The notes below the pieces were generated by a model. The model searched no databases. It saw nothing but the letters and a program-made list of their open reading frames with translations, and was not told the DNA's origin. Both the position numbers and the translations under genes were made by a program. From contig CAZOJT010000006.1 in NCBI GenBank assembly GCA_964580215.1, forward strand, positions 1-64,000: a DNA stretch of 64,000 nt, read 5' to 3'. Positions 49,130 to 57,476 of the stretch are shown in pieces (the stretch's first letter is position 1; each line of letters starts with the position of its first letter). The stretch comes from SM23-73-3 sp964580215 (GTDB lineage Bacteria; Zixibacteria; MSB-5A5; SM1-73).

Positions 49130-49897
49130 CTAGGTTCTTTTCTGGCTCATTAGATCATGATTCTTGTCATTCGCTATTTCCCATAGATCATCAAAATATT
49201 TATTGAAGAATCGATAAAGAGAATGTTCACCGTCTCTAATTTTGTATACAATGGATGTCTCATCTGTTTTCCCCGGTGTATAACCCATTACATAGGCTAT
49301 GTCGTCAAAAATGAAGAACTTCCACACAAAAGGCTCGTGATGTGTCTTAGATTCTATCCTGACATTTTTTTCCCGCTTCAGATAGTCTATTTGTTTCTCC
49401 GTAGCTCCTATTCCTTGAAGCAAATACTCCAAAGATGATTTTCTTTTCTTCGCCCCCTCTATAACATAGTTCGAGTCTTCCGACGCGTGCAATACCCTTA
49501 TATCATCGTCTCCTTCGGTTTTGCGCTCCGCCAACTCTCCGAACATTGACGCTGTGGCTCCGCCTAATTGTCGCCTACCTATTTGAAGGAAAAGCTTAGT
49601 CTTCTTGGCCTTTGCAAAATCCTTCTTAATTAGATGTTCACAGGAAACGAGGTTTTTGAAAATTTCCACGATTCCCAACTTCTTTCTCAAAAACCTATAC
49701 GTTATTCCATCCCGCAACCATGTCAGAAATCTATGCGCAGCATAACAACCTATTACTGCTGCAACAATCAGGAGAGCTCTAATGATAGATTTCCAAGGTT
49801 CGCTGATCGATGGGGAAAGTAGATAGATTGATATTACCGCTGAAAGGATAACTGTAATTGAGTATGCAATAATGCTTCCGATTACGGACTTTTTCAT
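49130..49897 (-). CDS. Two-pass membrane protein with PLD-like sensor domain
   Basis: 255 residues from ATG 49897 (AAGGAG upstream; the longer frame has no site). Two membrane helices (IGSIIAYSITVILSAVISIYLL, IIRALLIVAAVIGCYAAHRF; hyphenate as two segments of about 20 residues), then a cytoplasmic domain: DDDIRVLHASEDSNYVIEGA, RIESKTHHEPFVWKFFIFDD and a C-terminal LYRFFNKYFDDLWEIAND, the pattern of catalytically inert phospholipase-D-like sensor domains. Encoded directly before the RelA/SpoT-like synthetase. Confidence 0.5.
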   Translation of the reverse strand: MKKSVIGSIIAYSITVILSAVISIYLLSPSISEPWKSIIRALLIVAAVIGCYAAHRFLTWLRDGITYRFLRKKLGIVEIFKNLVSCEHLIKKDFAKAKKTKLFLQIGRRQLGGATASMFGELAERKTEGDDDIRVLHASEDSNYVIEGAKKRKSSLEYLLQGIGATEKQIDYLKREKNVRIESKTHHEPFVWKFFIFDDIAYVMGYTPGKTDETSIVYKIRDGEHSLYRFFNKYFDDLWEIANDKNHDLMSQKRT

Positions 49898-50454
49898 GAC
49901 TATTCTCCTTAGACTTAAGTTTTTCGTGTCTTTTATTATAACGATAATTTCCCTTGGTGTCAATCCTTTATCGATAAGGAGAAGCCATTCTCATCGCCAA
50001 GATATAGCTGAATAATGTTCAATCAGAGTGGTGAGGCAAACTCAGTTGGCAGGTCGGATATGTCCTCCCGCCAATGGCGGGATTATCCGACTTTTTTTGT
50101 TTTTGTCCGAAACCCCCGCCAGAGGCGGGGGGATTTCGGACCTATAAATGTAGCGTCCAAGTTTATCCTGAGGCAAACAAAGAGAGTCAAGCTTCCCGTT
50201 GGTGTTCTTCACCAACCGGGATAACTGTTGCGGTTGGTCAATCACCAGGATCCCGCCAGAGGCGGGAGAAGACCAACCACACGCAACGTTCTTCTGCTCT
50301 TCGCGTTGTTGTTGCGGGGTACCCTTACCCCGCAACATTTCTGATTTCTGGTTCGGGATGACGGAGACCCGTCTGGGAGGGCACTCCGAACCAACGCCGT
50401 CGTGGACGTAGGCCCGAAATGTCCCGCCAGAGGCGGGGACTTTCGGACAATTAC

Positions 50455-50667
50455 TAAGGAGAGCATATAATTGTTTACATCCCCCCTAAAGAAATGGGGG
50501 GATTTGAAACTTGGAAAATCCCCCTAAATCCCCCTTTGCTAAAGGGGGATGCGTATGCATTCATACGAATTTCAAGTCAAGCCAAAAACAGGTGTGGGAG
50601 AAAAAATCAATGCGAAGCATTCATACGAATAATAAGATGTAAACTGTTTCCTGCTCCTCTTAGTAAC
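50455..50667. repeat. Long repeat block, copy 2
   Basis: Second copy of 30521-30765, lacking the GC-rich palindrome at 30577. Contains CGTATG mini-palindromes at 50549-50570 and 50610-50630. Outer arms TTACTAAGGAG/CTCCTCTTAGTAA. Confidence 0.9.
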
Positions 50668-50688
50668 CACTGTTTTGTTAGGCGGGAT

Positions 50689-50729
50689 ATGCGTATGCTC
50701 GTATGAGTGCATACGCACATTCATACGAA
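50689..50729. repeat. Nested CGTATG mini-palindromes
   Basis: ATGCGTATGC ... CATTCATACGAA with an inner TCGTATGAGTGCATACGCA. Flanked by GGCGGGAT and AATTCCC, as at 25723. Confidence 0.85.
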
Positions 50730-50827
50730 AATTCCCACCCCCTATACAAGAACGGCTTATCAATCACAGGGGAGGGCATTCAGCCCTCCCCTGATAGAAC
50801 TTAATTGGAATCACAGAGGTAGGTTAC

Positions 50828-52084
50828 TTACGTTCCCAATTCCCAGGCGGCAAGATATTTTTTTTGTTCCGGGGTGAGACGGTCGATTTTAACACCCAAG
50901 GCTTTCAGTTTCAGGCGGGCAATTTCAGAGTCAATTCTTTCGGGAACTGCATACACTTTGTTTTCTAATTTGGTGCCGTGACGCACAAGATATTCTGCAG
51001 ATAGAGCCTGATTGGCAAAGGACATATCCATCACGCAGGCGGGATGTCCTTCTGCGGCGGAAAGATTCACCAGCCGTCCCTCAGCCAAGAGATTTATTCT
51101 TCTGCCGTTGGGCAGGGTATACTCGGTCACAAACTCCCTTATCTGTCTTTTTCTCTTTGCCATCTTCTCTAAACTGGGAATATCAATTTCCACATTGAAA
51201 TGTCCGGAATTGCACACCACCGCATTGTCCTTCATCACCCGGAAATGTTCTTTCCGGATGACATTTATGTCTCCGGTTAAGGTGCAAAAGACATCTCCAA
51301 CTCTGGCCGCTTCTGCCATGGGCATCACCCGGAAGCCATCCATCACCACCTCAATAGCCTTCAGGGGGTCCACTTCGGTGACGATGACATCCGCCCCCAT
51401 TCCTTTAGCCCTGGTGGCGAATCCACGACCACACCAACCGTATCCTGCCACCACCACCTTTGATCCGGCTAAAAGGAAGTTGGTGGCGCGCAAGATGCCA
51501 TCTATGGTGGATTGACCCGTGCCATAACGATTATCAAAGAAGTGCTTGGTCTTGGAATCATTCACCGATATCAATGGATACTCAAGCACTCCATGTTTTT
51601 CCATGCTTCTTAACCGAACCACTCCGGTGGTGGTCTCCTCGGTTCCACCCATCACACCCGAAAGCAGTTTTTTTCGTTTGGAGTGCAGAGTTGAAACCAA
51701 ATCTGCTCCGTCGTCCATGGTTATATCCGGCTCAATTCCCAGAGCACTGAGTATGTGCTGGTAATACACTTTGTTGCTTTCTCCCTTGATAGAGAAAACC
51801 GGTATGCCAAAATCGGAAACTAAAGAGGAGGCTACATCGTCCTGGGTGGATAAAGGATTGGAGGCGCACAAAGCCACCTTGGCACCACCTGCCACCAAAG
51901 TGTGCATCAGATTAGCAGTCTCCGTGGTTACATGAAGACAGGCAGAGATTTTTACACCTTTGAGCGGTCTTTCCTTTTTGAATCTATCCCGGATCAGTCT
52001 CAAAACCGGCATATTTCTTTCCGCCCATTCTATTCTTAATCTGCCTTGTTTGGCTAATTTTAAATCTTTGATATCGTGTTTCAT
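50828..52084 (-). CDS. ahcY: Adenosylhomocysteinase
   Basis: 418 residues, SD AAGGAG. Hydrolyses S-adenosylhomocysteine to adenosine and homocysteine, removing the inhibitor of methyltransferases. CLHVTTETANLMHTLVAGGA, ALCASNPLSTQDDVAS, NAD-binding GYGWCGRG (214-221), SGHFNVEID and AEGRLVNLSAAEGHP are family blocks. Shorter than the eukaryotic form, as in many bacteria and archaea. It lies about 620 bases downstream of metK on the same strand. Confidence 0.97.
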   Translation of the reverse strand: MKHDIKDLKLAKQGRLRIEWAERNMPVLRLIRDRFKKERPLKGVKISACLHVTTETANLMHTLVAGGAKVALCASNPLSTQDDVASSLVSDFGIPVFSIKGESNKVYYQHILSALGIEPDITMDDGADLVSTLHSKRKKLLSGVMGGTEETTTGVVRLRSMEKHGVLEYPLISVNDSKTKHFFDNRYGTGQSTIDGILRATNFLLAGSKVVVAGYGWCGRGFATRAKGMGADVIVTEVDPLKAIEVVMDGFRVMPMAEAARVGDVFCTLTGDINVIRKEHFRVMKDNAVVCNSGHFNVEIDIPSLEKMAKRKRQIREFVTEYTLPNGRRINLLAEGRLVNLSAAEGHPACVMDMSFANQALSAEYLVRHGTKLENKVYAVPERIDSEIARLKLKALGVKIDRLTPEQKKYLAAWELGT

Positions 52085-52114
52085 GGCTTTTCTCCTTATC
52101 TATTGCCGTCCGCT

Positions 52115-52145
52115 GTTGGGGCGGGGGTTCAACCCCCGCCCCAAC
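52115..52145. repeat. Perfect hairpin in ahcY leader
   Basis: GTTGGGGCGGGGGTT/AACCCCCGCCCCAAC, 31 bases, ending 31 bases before the ahcY start. It matches the arms of the 22797 repeat, so it is more likely repeat than regulator. Confidence 0.6.
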
Positions 52146-52200
52146 AGGTAGAAGACTTTTCACCTTTAAGCATCTCTTTTTAAATCTTCGGACTTATTTC

Positions 52201-52292
52201 GTGCCCGCCAGGTTCGTATGAATGCATACGCATCCCCTGACTTGGCGGAAAAACAAGCAGTTACCTGTCGGGTCTGGGGACCCGACAGGCAC
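52201..52292. repeat. GTGCCCGCCAGG double hairpin, filled copy
   Basis: Same double hairpin as 35425, but the first loop is interrupted by TTCGTATGAATGCATACGCA at 52213-52232. Confidence 0.85.
52213..52233. repeat. CGTATG mini-palindrome, filled site
   Basis: TTCGTATGAATGCATACGCA. Empty site at 35425. Confidence 0.9.
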
Positions 52293-52379
52293 AAATATCT
52301 TTGATATCATATTTCATGGTTTTTCTCCTTTTTTAGCTCCTCTTTATCTTTATATGAAGCGACCCCCTCACCCTATCCC

Positions 52380-52399
52380 TGCGAAGCATTCATACGAAT
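52380..52399. repeat. CGTATG mini-palindrome in CCCTCTCC repeat
   Basis: TGCGAAGCATTCATACGAA between CCCTATCCC and TCTCCCCC. Confidence 0.85.
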
Positions 52400-52458
52400 C
52401 TCCCCCAAGGGGAGAGGGGAATTTATGTGATGATGATAGCTTTTTTCATCTTCTGGTT

Positions 52459-52607
52459 CCCTCTCCCCTCTGAGAGTGTGTCATAATGTCATTCTGAGGC
52501 GTTAGCCGAAGAATCTCGATTTTGCAACTTATTGTAACTACGAGATTCTTCGCTTCGCTCAGAATGACAGAAGCAGGTTTTTGAGAATTGTGACACAGTC
52601 TGTCTGG
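52459..52607. repeat. Long GTCATTCTGAG repeat, empty copy
   Basis: Same sequence as 36871-37092 without the two extra palindromes. Confidence 0.9.
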
Positions 52608-52617
52608 GGAGAGGGGA

Positions 52618-52637
52618 TTCGTATGAATGCATACGCA
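52618..52637. repeat. CGTATG mini-palindrome in GGAGAGGGG repeat
   Basis: TTCGTATGAATGCATACGCA between GAGGGGA and AGGGTGAGGG. Confidence 0.85.
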
Positions 52638-52705
52638 AGGGTGAGGGGCAATCAACTATAATTAACAAATTTTGGTGCGTTTGTATTAGTTGGGTTTTTC
52701 CAATT

Positions 52706-53869
52706 TCAAACATCTCTTTTCAAATCTTCGGCTTTATCGGTTATCTCCCAGGTGAACTCCGGCTCGGTTCTGCCGAAGTGACCGTAGACGGAAGTCTGTT
52801 TAAAGATGGGTCTTCTCAGGTTTAGCGATTCCATGATTCCAGCAGGAGTAAGCTGAAAATGCTTTCTGATCATCTCCTGAAGTCTCAGGTGAGGAATTTT
52901 TAACGTTCCGTAGCTGTTTATCATGATGGAGACCGGATCAGCCACCCCGATAACATAGGCTAACTGAATCATCAATTTGTCTGCCAGCCCTGCGGCTACG
53001 ATGTTTTTCGCAATATAGCGGGCGGCATAGGTGGCGGAGCGATCCACCTTGGTGGGATCCTTCCCGGAAAATGCTCCACCCCCATGGGGTACCGTGCCAC
53101 CATAGGCATCCACAATGATCTTCCTGCCGGTCATCCCGGTATCGGACTGAGGCCCGCCGATTATGAATTTTCCCGTTGCGTTAACAAAATACTTTGTCCT
53201 CTCATCGATAAGTTCCTTTCCGATGACAGGCTTCACCACATTCTTTATTATCTCTTCTCGTGCTTTCTGGGTAATCATCTTTCCGGTGGGGTCCAAAATC
53301 TCTTCGGTATGCTGGCATGCTAAGATCACCGTGTCCACCCTTTTGGGTATGCCATCCTCGTATTCCACCGTGACCTGAGATTTCCCATCCGGCCCCAGAT
53401 AGGGAAGGATATTTTTCTTTCTCACCTCAGCCAGTCTCCGACAGAGCTTATGAGCCAGCATAATGGGTAGGGGCATAAGCTCAGGAGTCTCCCGGCAGGC
53501 ATATCCGATCATCAGCCCCTGGTCTCCTGCTCCACCTGCATCCACGCCCTGGGCAATGTCTGGAGATTGATGGCCGATGGCATTTAAAATGGCACAACCC
53601 TCGGCACTGAATCCAAATTTAGCGTTGGTATACCCAATATCTTTTACCAGTTTCCGCACCAGTCGGGGAAGGTCAACATAACCCTTGGTGGTTATCTCTC
53701 CTCCCACGATGACCAGACCCACGGTGACGAAGGCTTCACATGCCACCCTAGACAAGGGATCCTGCCTGAGCAAGTCGTCTAAGACCGCATCGGAGAGCTG
53801 ATCGCACATCTTGTCTGGATGTCCCTCTGTCACTGACTCAGAGGTGTAGAAGTATTTTTTTGCAGACAT
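52706..53869 (-). CDS. metK: S-adenosylmethionine synthetase
   Basis: 387 residues, SD AAAGGAG. Condenses ATP and methionine to SAM. YTSESVTEGHPDKMCDQLSD, GAGDQGLMIGYACRETPELMP (split family block), GPQSDTGMTGRKIIVDAYGG, GGGAFSGKDPTKVDRSAYAA-type region (here DRSATYAARY) are all intact. No SAM riboswitch fold is visible upstream. Confidence 0.98.
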   Translation of the reverse strand: MSAKKYFYTSESVTEGHPDKMCDQLSDAVLDDLLRQDPLSRVACEAFVTVGLVIVGGEITTKGYVDLPRLVRKLVKDIGYTNAKFGFSAEGCAILNAIGHQSPDIAQGVDAGGAGDQGLMIGYACRETPELMPLPIMLAHKLCRRLAEVRKKNILPYLGPDGKSQVTVEYEDGIPKRVDTVILACQHTEEILDPTGKMITQKAREEIIKNVVKPVIGKELIDERTKYFVNATGKFIIGGPQSDTGMTGRKIIVDAYGGTVPHGGGAFSGKDPTKVDRSATYAARYIAKNIVAAGLADKLMIQLAYVIGVADPVSIMINSYGTLKIPHLRLQEMIRKHFQLTPAGIMESLNLRRPIFKQTSVYGHFGRTEPEFTWEITDKAEDLKRDV

Positions 53870-54129
53870 TTTAGCTCCTTTTCGTCAAACCTAGTAAACC
53901 GATAGTGATTTGAAATCTTCCAGGACTAATTCTTATAAAATCTTTTGTTTGTGGTTGGCGAGACTCGTAACGAAGCCCGACTTCCCAAGTTGGATGCTTG
54001 AAATTCTTCATCTGCTTCATCTGTTGGGAATTTTCCAGCTTCAAGCTTCGAAACGAGTTTCATTACCGTTAAACGAGCTTCGATAGACTATTGTTCATTC
54101 AAGATGAATCCATTTCAATAGAAGATGGA

Positions 54130-55107
54130 TCAGGTTAAATTGATCTCAGACGAATCTCCCACATTGAGGCGATGGAAATTTCCTTTAATCTGAGCACAAC
54201 TTCCTATCAACGAGGACTCCAAACTCGAGCTTTCCACGCAAGCTTGTTCTCCAATTATCGAATTCCTTATGATGGAATTCTTGAGGATAGCTTTGTCCGC
54301 TATGGACACATTTGGCCCCAGAATACAGTTTTCAACCTGAGCCGATTTCGACACAAACACAGGGGGGATTAGGATCGAGGTCTTAAGCTTCCTTTGAGGC
54401 TTCATCTTTTGCAGAAGTCGTCTGTTGGTCTCAAGCAGAGTCTCCGGCTTTCCGCAATCATACCATCCCGTTATGTCGAAGGTTTCAAACTTCACTCCCC
54501 GGTCGATCATCAATTGCAGGGCATCGGTTAGCTGATATTCGCCTTTGGTGATTATTTTTTTTGCGATTGTCTGGCTTAAGCTTTCCTTGAGCAAGCCGGT
54601 GCTTTTGAAGTAATACACCCCCACCGCAGCTAAATTGGTGCTGGGCACCTCCGGCTTCTCGATCAGCCTTTTGACAAACCTCCCTTTCATCTCCACAATG
54701 CCGAAACGCCGTGGATCTGCCACCTTTTTTACACCTAAAGCATCATATTTCCCACCAATCACCGGAAGAAGATCTGCTTCGAAAATCGTGTCTCCCAAAA
54801 TCACCAACACCGGCTCATCATCCTTCATCTCCGAAGAAGCCATGTTGATGGCATATCCTAATCCCTTAAGTTCCCTCTGTTCTATAAATTTGCATTTGAA
54901 CTCATAATTTTTCTTAACGTATTCCACAATCTGATCGCCCAGAAAACCGACTATTAGCACCACCTGGTTGATCTTTAGCCGTTTAACGATATCCAGTATA
55001 TGTCCTAAAATCGGCTTTCCGGCTACATGAAGAAGAACTTTGGGAACGGAGTAGGTATGAGGTCTGAGTCTGGTCCCGATTCCCGCTACTGGAATTATCA
55101 CCTTCAT
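54130..55107 (-). CDS. NDP-sugar pyrophosphorylase (glucose-1-phosphate thymidylyl/uridylyltransferase type)
   Basis: 325 residues. MKVIIPVAGIGTRLRPHTYS is the nucleotide-binding signature, VPKVLLHVAGKPIL the sugar-phosphate site Lys, VLVILGDTIFE the metal Asp; the last 90 residues form a left-handed beta-helix (VENCILGPNVSIADKAILKN). It supplies activated sugar for envelope polymers. The exact nucleotide and sugar cannot be read from sequence. Confidence 0.88.
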   Translation of the reverse strand: MKVIIPVAGIGTRLRPHTYSVPKVLLHVAGKPILGHILDIVKRLKINQVVLIVGFLGDQIVEYVKKNYEFKCKFIEQRELKGLGYAINMASSEMKDDEPVLVILGDTIFEADLLPVIGGKYDALGVKKVADPRRFGIVEMKGRFVKRLIEKPEVPSTNLAAVGVYYFKSTGLLKESLSQTIAKKIITKGEYQLTDALQLMIDRGVKFETFDITGWYDCGKPETLLETNRRLLQKMKPQRKLKTSILIPPVFVSKSAQVENCILGPNVSIADKAILKNSIIRNSIIGEQACVESSSLESSLIGSCAQIKGNFHRLNVGDSSEINLT

Positions 55108-55271
55108 ATTGATTTTTTTCCTTTACGCCAAAAAGTTGATCAGATCAAGAAAAGCAATTTAAAGTTTTTCCTACAATTGTCAACTTTTATTTTCAGGTTT
55201 GGAAATAAACCAGTAGGAGGTATCACCAGGGCTTGTCGAAAAACCACAAAAAGATCCTTTATGTCATTCTG

Positions 55272-55292
55272 TCCGAATTTGGATCCACAGGA
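55272..55292. repeat. 21-base TCCGAATTTGGATCC element
   Basis: TCCGAATTTGGATCC then ACA then GGA, inside a GTCATTCTG repeat. Two more copies lie in the IS630 ORF. Confidence 0.85.
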
Positions 55293-55330
55293 AACGAAGT
55301 GAAGAATCTAATAAATTCAACATGTTACAA

Positions 55331-55350
55331 ATGCGTATGCACTCATACGA
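55331..55350. repeat. CGTATG mini-palindrome (CACT loop)
   Basis: ATGCGTATGCACTCATACGA. Same loop variant as the inner copies at 23121 and 50689. Confidence 0.85.
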
Positions 55351-55676
55351 GTTTGAGATTCTTCCTCCCGCCTTTGGCGGGGGTCAGAATGACATTTTTC
55401 AACAGGCTCGACACTTATCCATTATCTTAGATGAAAAAGAGTTTTTAAAAAAGGGTGTGATTTGTGTTTGATATCTACATAGAATTAAAATTCCTTGCCT
55501 TTTCGTTTCAGCTTCTTATATTTTATCCGAACCGCTCGATCAGATGCGAAACTCTGGGTATGATCGACCACTTCATTCATGACCTGCTATTTTTTGATCC
55601 TTCTTTAAGTATTTTGAAACCGGATGTGGTGAAATGCGTAACAAATAAGGGAAGTTATGTTTAAAATGGAGGAACC

Positions 55677-56822
55677 ATGTTAGGATTTAGCAAAGCTGAG
55701 ATCTTTATATTTATCCTCACTATGATTCTTGTGCTTTTGATCTTCGACTCTTCTTTTGGAACGGAATTTAAGGCGGCGGATAATTTCTTCTTTCCAGATA
55801 CTGCTATTATCTATGATGATCTGGTTATCACCGGAGGAAATATCAAGCTGGATGGCATAGTTGAGGGGGACTTAATCTCTGCCTGCCGATCTTTAGTTCA
55901 AAGCGGGCTAATCCTGGGAAGCTTGAATGCCGGGGCACAGAATTTGGACATTTTAGGAGAGGTTAAGGGAAGCGTAAGAGGATTTGCTCAGAACATCAAT
56001 GTAAATGGAAAACTGGACCGAAACCTGATCGCTTTCGGCTATATGTTAGATGTGAAACCCGACGCCGAAATCGGGAAGGATGTCACAGCCTTCTGTGGAA
56101 AGATGACTCTGCATGGCAAATTGGGAGGCAGTCTAAAAGGGTCTATGGGCGAACTGGTTATCTCCGGAGTAGTAAATGGAGACGTCTCGGTCAAAGCAGA
56201 AAAGATCACCCTCATGCCCACCGCCAGAATCCTCGGAGATTTCAAATACAAAAGCGAAAAAGAAGCTGAGATAGAATCGGGAGCACAAGTCTCAGGGGAA
56301 ACCGTCTGGATCGAATTGAAAGTTGAAAAAGATAAAAAACCCAAAAGCATATTTACAGGAAAATCTCTTATCACCGAGATGCTTTTCCTTCTGGCTCTGA
56401 TGGTCACCGGAATTGTGTTGACGCTCATCTTCAAGAAGAATTTACATCAAGCCAAGCAGGCGGTTGGAGACTCATTCTTGAAAAGCTTGGGTTTGGGTTT
56501 TGTGTTCATGGTTTGCATACCCATTGCCATCCTCATCTTGATGGTGACCGTAATCGGCATACCTATTGCAATTATTGCCCTTTTTGCTTACGCCATCTTG
56601 ATCTACATAGCCAAAATCCCGGTGGCAACCTTTGTAGGAGAGAAAATCATAAAGGCTTTAGGAAAACAGGGAGAGCCTTCACTTATCTGGTCTATGCTTT
56701 TAGGACTGGTAGTTTTAATCCTTCTTTTGAACATCCCCTATCTGGAGTGGCCCATTTATTTTGTTGTCCTCTTCACCGGTTTCGGCGCCATATTGAACTC
56801 TCAGAGACGATCAGCCAGCTAG
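55677..56822 (+). CDS. Bactofilin-like beta-helix membrane protein
   Basis: 381 residues, SD GGAGG. Signal or anchor 1-28, then repeating beta-helix turns (NIKLDGIVEGDLISACRSL, ILGEVKGSVRGFAQNINVNG, GSLKGSMGELVISGVVNGD) as in bactofilin/DUF583 polymer-forming proteins, then four C-terminal membrane helices (LITEMLFLLALMVTGIVLTL, MVCIPIAILILMVTVIGIPI and two more). Probably an envelope scaffold. A duplicate of its last 17 codons lies at 57102. Confidence 0.8.
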   Translation: MLGFSKAEIFIFILTMILVLLIFDSSFGTEFKAADNFFFPDTAIIYDDLVITGGNIKLDGIVEGDLISACRSLVQSGLILGSLNAGAQNLDILGEVKGSVRGFAQNINVNGKLDRNLIAFGYMLDVKPDAEIGKDVTAFCGKMTLHGKLGGSLKGSMGELVISGVVNGDVSVKAEKITLMPTARILGDFKYKSEKEAEIESGAQVSGETVWIELKVEKDKKPKSIFTGKSLITEMLFLLALMVTGIVLTLIFKKNLHQAKQAVGDSFLKSLGLGFVFMVCIPIAILILMVTVIGIPIAIIALFAYAILIYIAKIPVATFVGEKIIKALGKQGEPSLIWSMLLGLVVLILLLNIPYLEWPIYFVVLFTGFGAILNSQRRSAS

Positions 56823-57038
56823 ACTTGGATATTAGAACTTTTGGACGAAAAGCTTCGCACACCCTTCAACTACGTTCAGGGTAAACAGAGTTGCGACGTT
56901 ACAGGTTCGTTTCGGAGGGAACGTGTAGGGGCGAACCTTTAGGTTCGCCCAGATGTGGGTGGAGCTAATGGTAATCAACTAATTATTGGTGACAATTCGA
57001 GATAGTACAATGGCTTTTGTGAGCTTTGAAGAGGGACT

Positions 57039-57098
57039 GTAGGGGCGATGCTCCGCCATCGCCCAAAGGTTCGGGCGGACGCAGAGGTCCGCCCCTAC
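57039..57098. repeat. GTAGGGGC...GCCCCTAC three-way-junction repeat
   Basis: Outer GTAGGGGC/GCCCCTAC; inner GGGCGATG/CATCGCCC and GGGCGGAC/GTCCGCCC hairpins. Confidence 0.85.
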
Positions 57099-57101
57099 CA
57101 A

Positions 57102-57155
57102 TTCTTCACCGGCTTCGGCGCCATATTGCTTTCTCAGAGACGAACATCCAGTTAG
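57102..57155 (+). pseudogene. Duplicated 3' fragment of the bactofilin-like gene
   Basis: Reads FFTGFGAILLSQRRTSS-stop, against LFTGFGAILNSQRRSAS-stop at 56772-56822. It starts right after the repeat at 57039-57098. Confidence 0.8.
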
Positions 57156-57476
57156 GTTTTTAGGAAACGCATCGGTATTGGTTTCTTTCTCGACACAAGA
57201 TGGACAGCCATAAGGTATGAACCATATGGTTTCTACCAAGGGCTGTCTGTATACAAACTAACGTGTAGGGGTGAACCTTCAGGTTCATCCGAATAAGGCG
57301 GAGCATGAAGCACCCGAGCTTTTCCCGGACGAAGGGACGACGCGTCGCACACGGAGCTGCGACGCTACAGGGTAGGGTTAGTTCTTGTATGAAGGTGACA
57401 TAGAAATGTAGCGTCCGAGCTTGTCTCGGACGTAAAAAGATGGGTGGAGCTGAAGCCCCAACCTTACATTTTACAT

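Larger units (their letters stand above)
49898..50827. other. 930-base repeat field
   Basis: Only dispersed repeats: several CCGCC-A-GGCGG palindromes with TCCGAAA arms (50060-50450), the long block 50455-50667 and the nested mini-palindrome at 50689. No supported gene. Confidence 0.8.
55108..55676. other. Repeat-rich gap
   Basis: GTCATTCTG-type repeat at about 55263-55395 carrying a 21-base element (55272-55292) and a CGTATG mini-palindrome (55331-55350). A 66-codon open frame at 55464 has no supporting signal. Confidence 0.6.
56823..57476. other. Repeat-rich gap
   Basis: GTAGGGGCGAACCT/AGGTTCGCCC (56924-56950), the double hairpin at 57039, a GTAGGGGTGAACCT variant near 57264, and the gene fragment at 57102. 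No intact gene. Confidence 0.75.

Noticed and set aside
52085..52705. Possible SAM or SAH riboswitch upstream of ahcY or metK
   Set aside because: The hairpins here belong to dispersed repeat families; no SAM/SAH aptamer core is recognisable. The region upstream of metK (53870-54129) also shows none.
55464..55664. 66-codon plus-strand frame before the bactofilin-like gene
   Set aside because: GTG start without ribosome site; composition is not protein-like.
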